39,205 nucleotides of DNA from JAZGHN01 sp964496725. Its GTDB lineage: Bacteria > Chloroflexota > Dehalococcoidia > Dehalococcoidales > E44-bin46. This document shows, piece by piece, positions 39,143-39,205 of this stretch. Where the stretch lies: the NCBI GenBank assembly GCA_964496725.1, contig CAZCAS010000002.1, positions 1 through 39,205 of the forward strand, in the 5' to 3' direction. Within the stretch, counting starts at the first letter, position 1; every line of letters starts with the position of its first letter. Both the position numbers and the translations under genes were made by a program. The notes below the pieces were generated by a model. It ran no database searches, was not told the origin of the DNA, and saw only the letters and a list, made by a program, of their open reading frames with translations.

Positions 39143-39205
39143 AACTCTCTTTCCACTGGTGGTAGCCTGATAGTATTTCCAGGGTTTGCTGATGTCAAGT
39201 AACTG

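Noticed and set aside
1..39205. CRISPR arrays, tRNA or rRNA genes, phage genes, transposases
   Set aside because: I looked on both strands and saw no repeat-spacer array, no cloverleaf with TTCGA-type loop in an intergenic region, and no transposase or integrase motif.

Overview
The window reads as bacterial chromosome from the Dehalococcoidia/Chloroflexota lineage. This is an inference from gene content and order: a complete aromatic operon in the order aroF-aroB-aroD-aroE-aroK-aroA-aroC-pheA-tyrA, a PAC2-family protein, an IscS of the type known from Archaeoglobus, and several genes with little or no 5' leader. It is probably a metagenome scaffold: a 100-N gap is flanked by identical 55-bp contig ends. 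Base composition is moderate, and a few inserted nuclease or methyltransferase genes look more AT-rich.

Layout. 1-3168 (minus strand): PAC2 protein, HEAT-repeat protein, GNAT acetyltransferase and mtnA (cut by the window edge). 3169-3468: dispersed palindromic repeats. 3469-5576: a DNA methyltransferase fused to a nuclease-like domain, with a small SH3-like gene behind it. 5461-8139: tldD-pmbA. 8221-12130: rsfS facing a thiL-tsaE-tsaB-thioesterase-thioesterase-ndk operon. 12209-14149: a type II restriction-modification pair, convergent and overlapping. 14335-16760: a sulfur-relay operon (nifS-iscU-zinc ribbon-tusA-dsrE). 16878-20832: metallophosphoesterase, ksgA-ispE, rubrerythrin and a nuclease-fold orphan. 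20813-25232: cca on the minus strand, then an LsrF-like aldolase, a zinc dehydrogenase, a P-loop kinase and dCMP deaminase. 25252-33702 (minus): the aro/phe/tyr operon. 33703-34174: a divergent regulatory hub. 34175-37923: a DUF2520 Rossmann protein, panD-panB-panC and a second nuclease-fold orphan. 37913-39142: an MFS transporter.

The main discoveries are regulatory and enzymatic. (1) Upstream of aroF is an unlisted 36-codon leader peptide with three Tyr, three Phe and four Trp codons, followed by mutually exclusive hairpins. This is transcription attenuation that could sense all three aromatic amino acids and control the nine-gene operon. Its promoter lies back to back with the promoter of the pantothenate operon, whose own structured leader also ends in a terminator. 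(2) The cysteine desulfurase has lost the PLP-binding lysine (Gln202 in its place) but keeps its catalytic cysteine, and it sits in an operon of sulfur carriers flanked by 47-bp imperfect direct repeats. (3) Rubrerythrin has a perfect consensus promoter overlapped by a perfect 14-3-14 palindrome. (4) The type II methyltransferase has a consensus promoter overlapped by a palindrome, which moves its start to a TTG. (5) ksgA must, and mtnA probably does, start at CTG.

Four separate nuclease or methyltransferase insertions in 39 kb of otherwise conserved housekeeping sequence suggest this region repeatedly takes up defence-type genes, usually at the 3' ends of operons.
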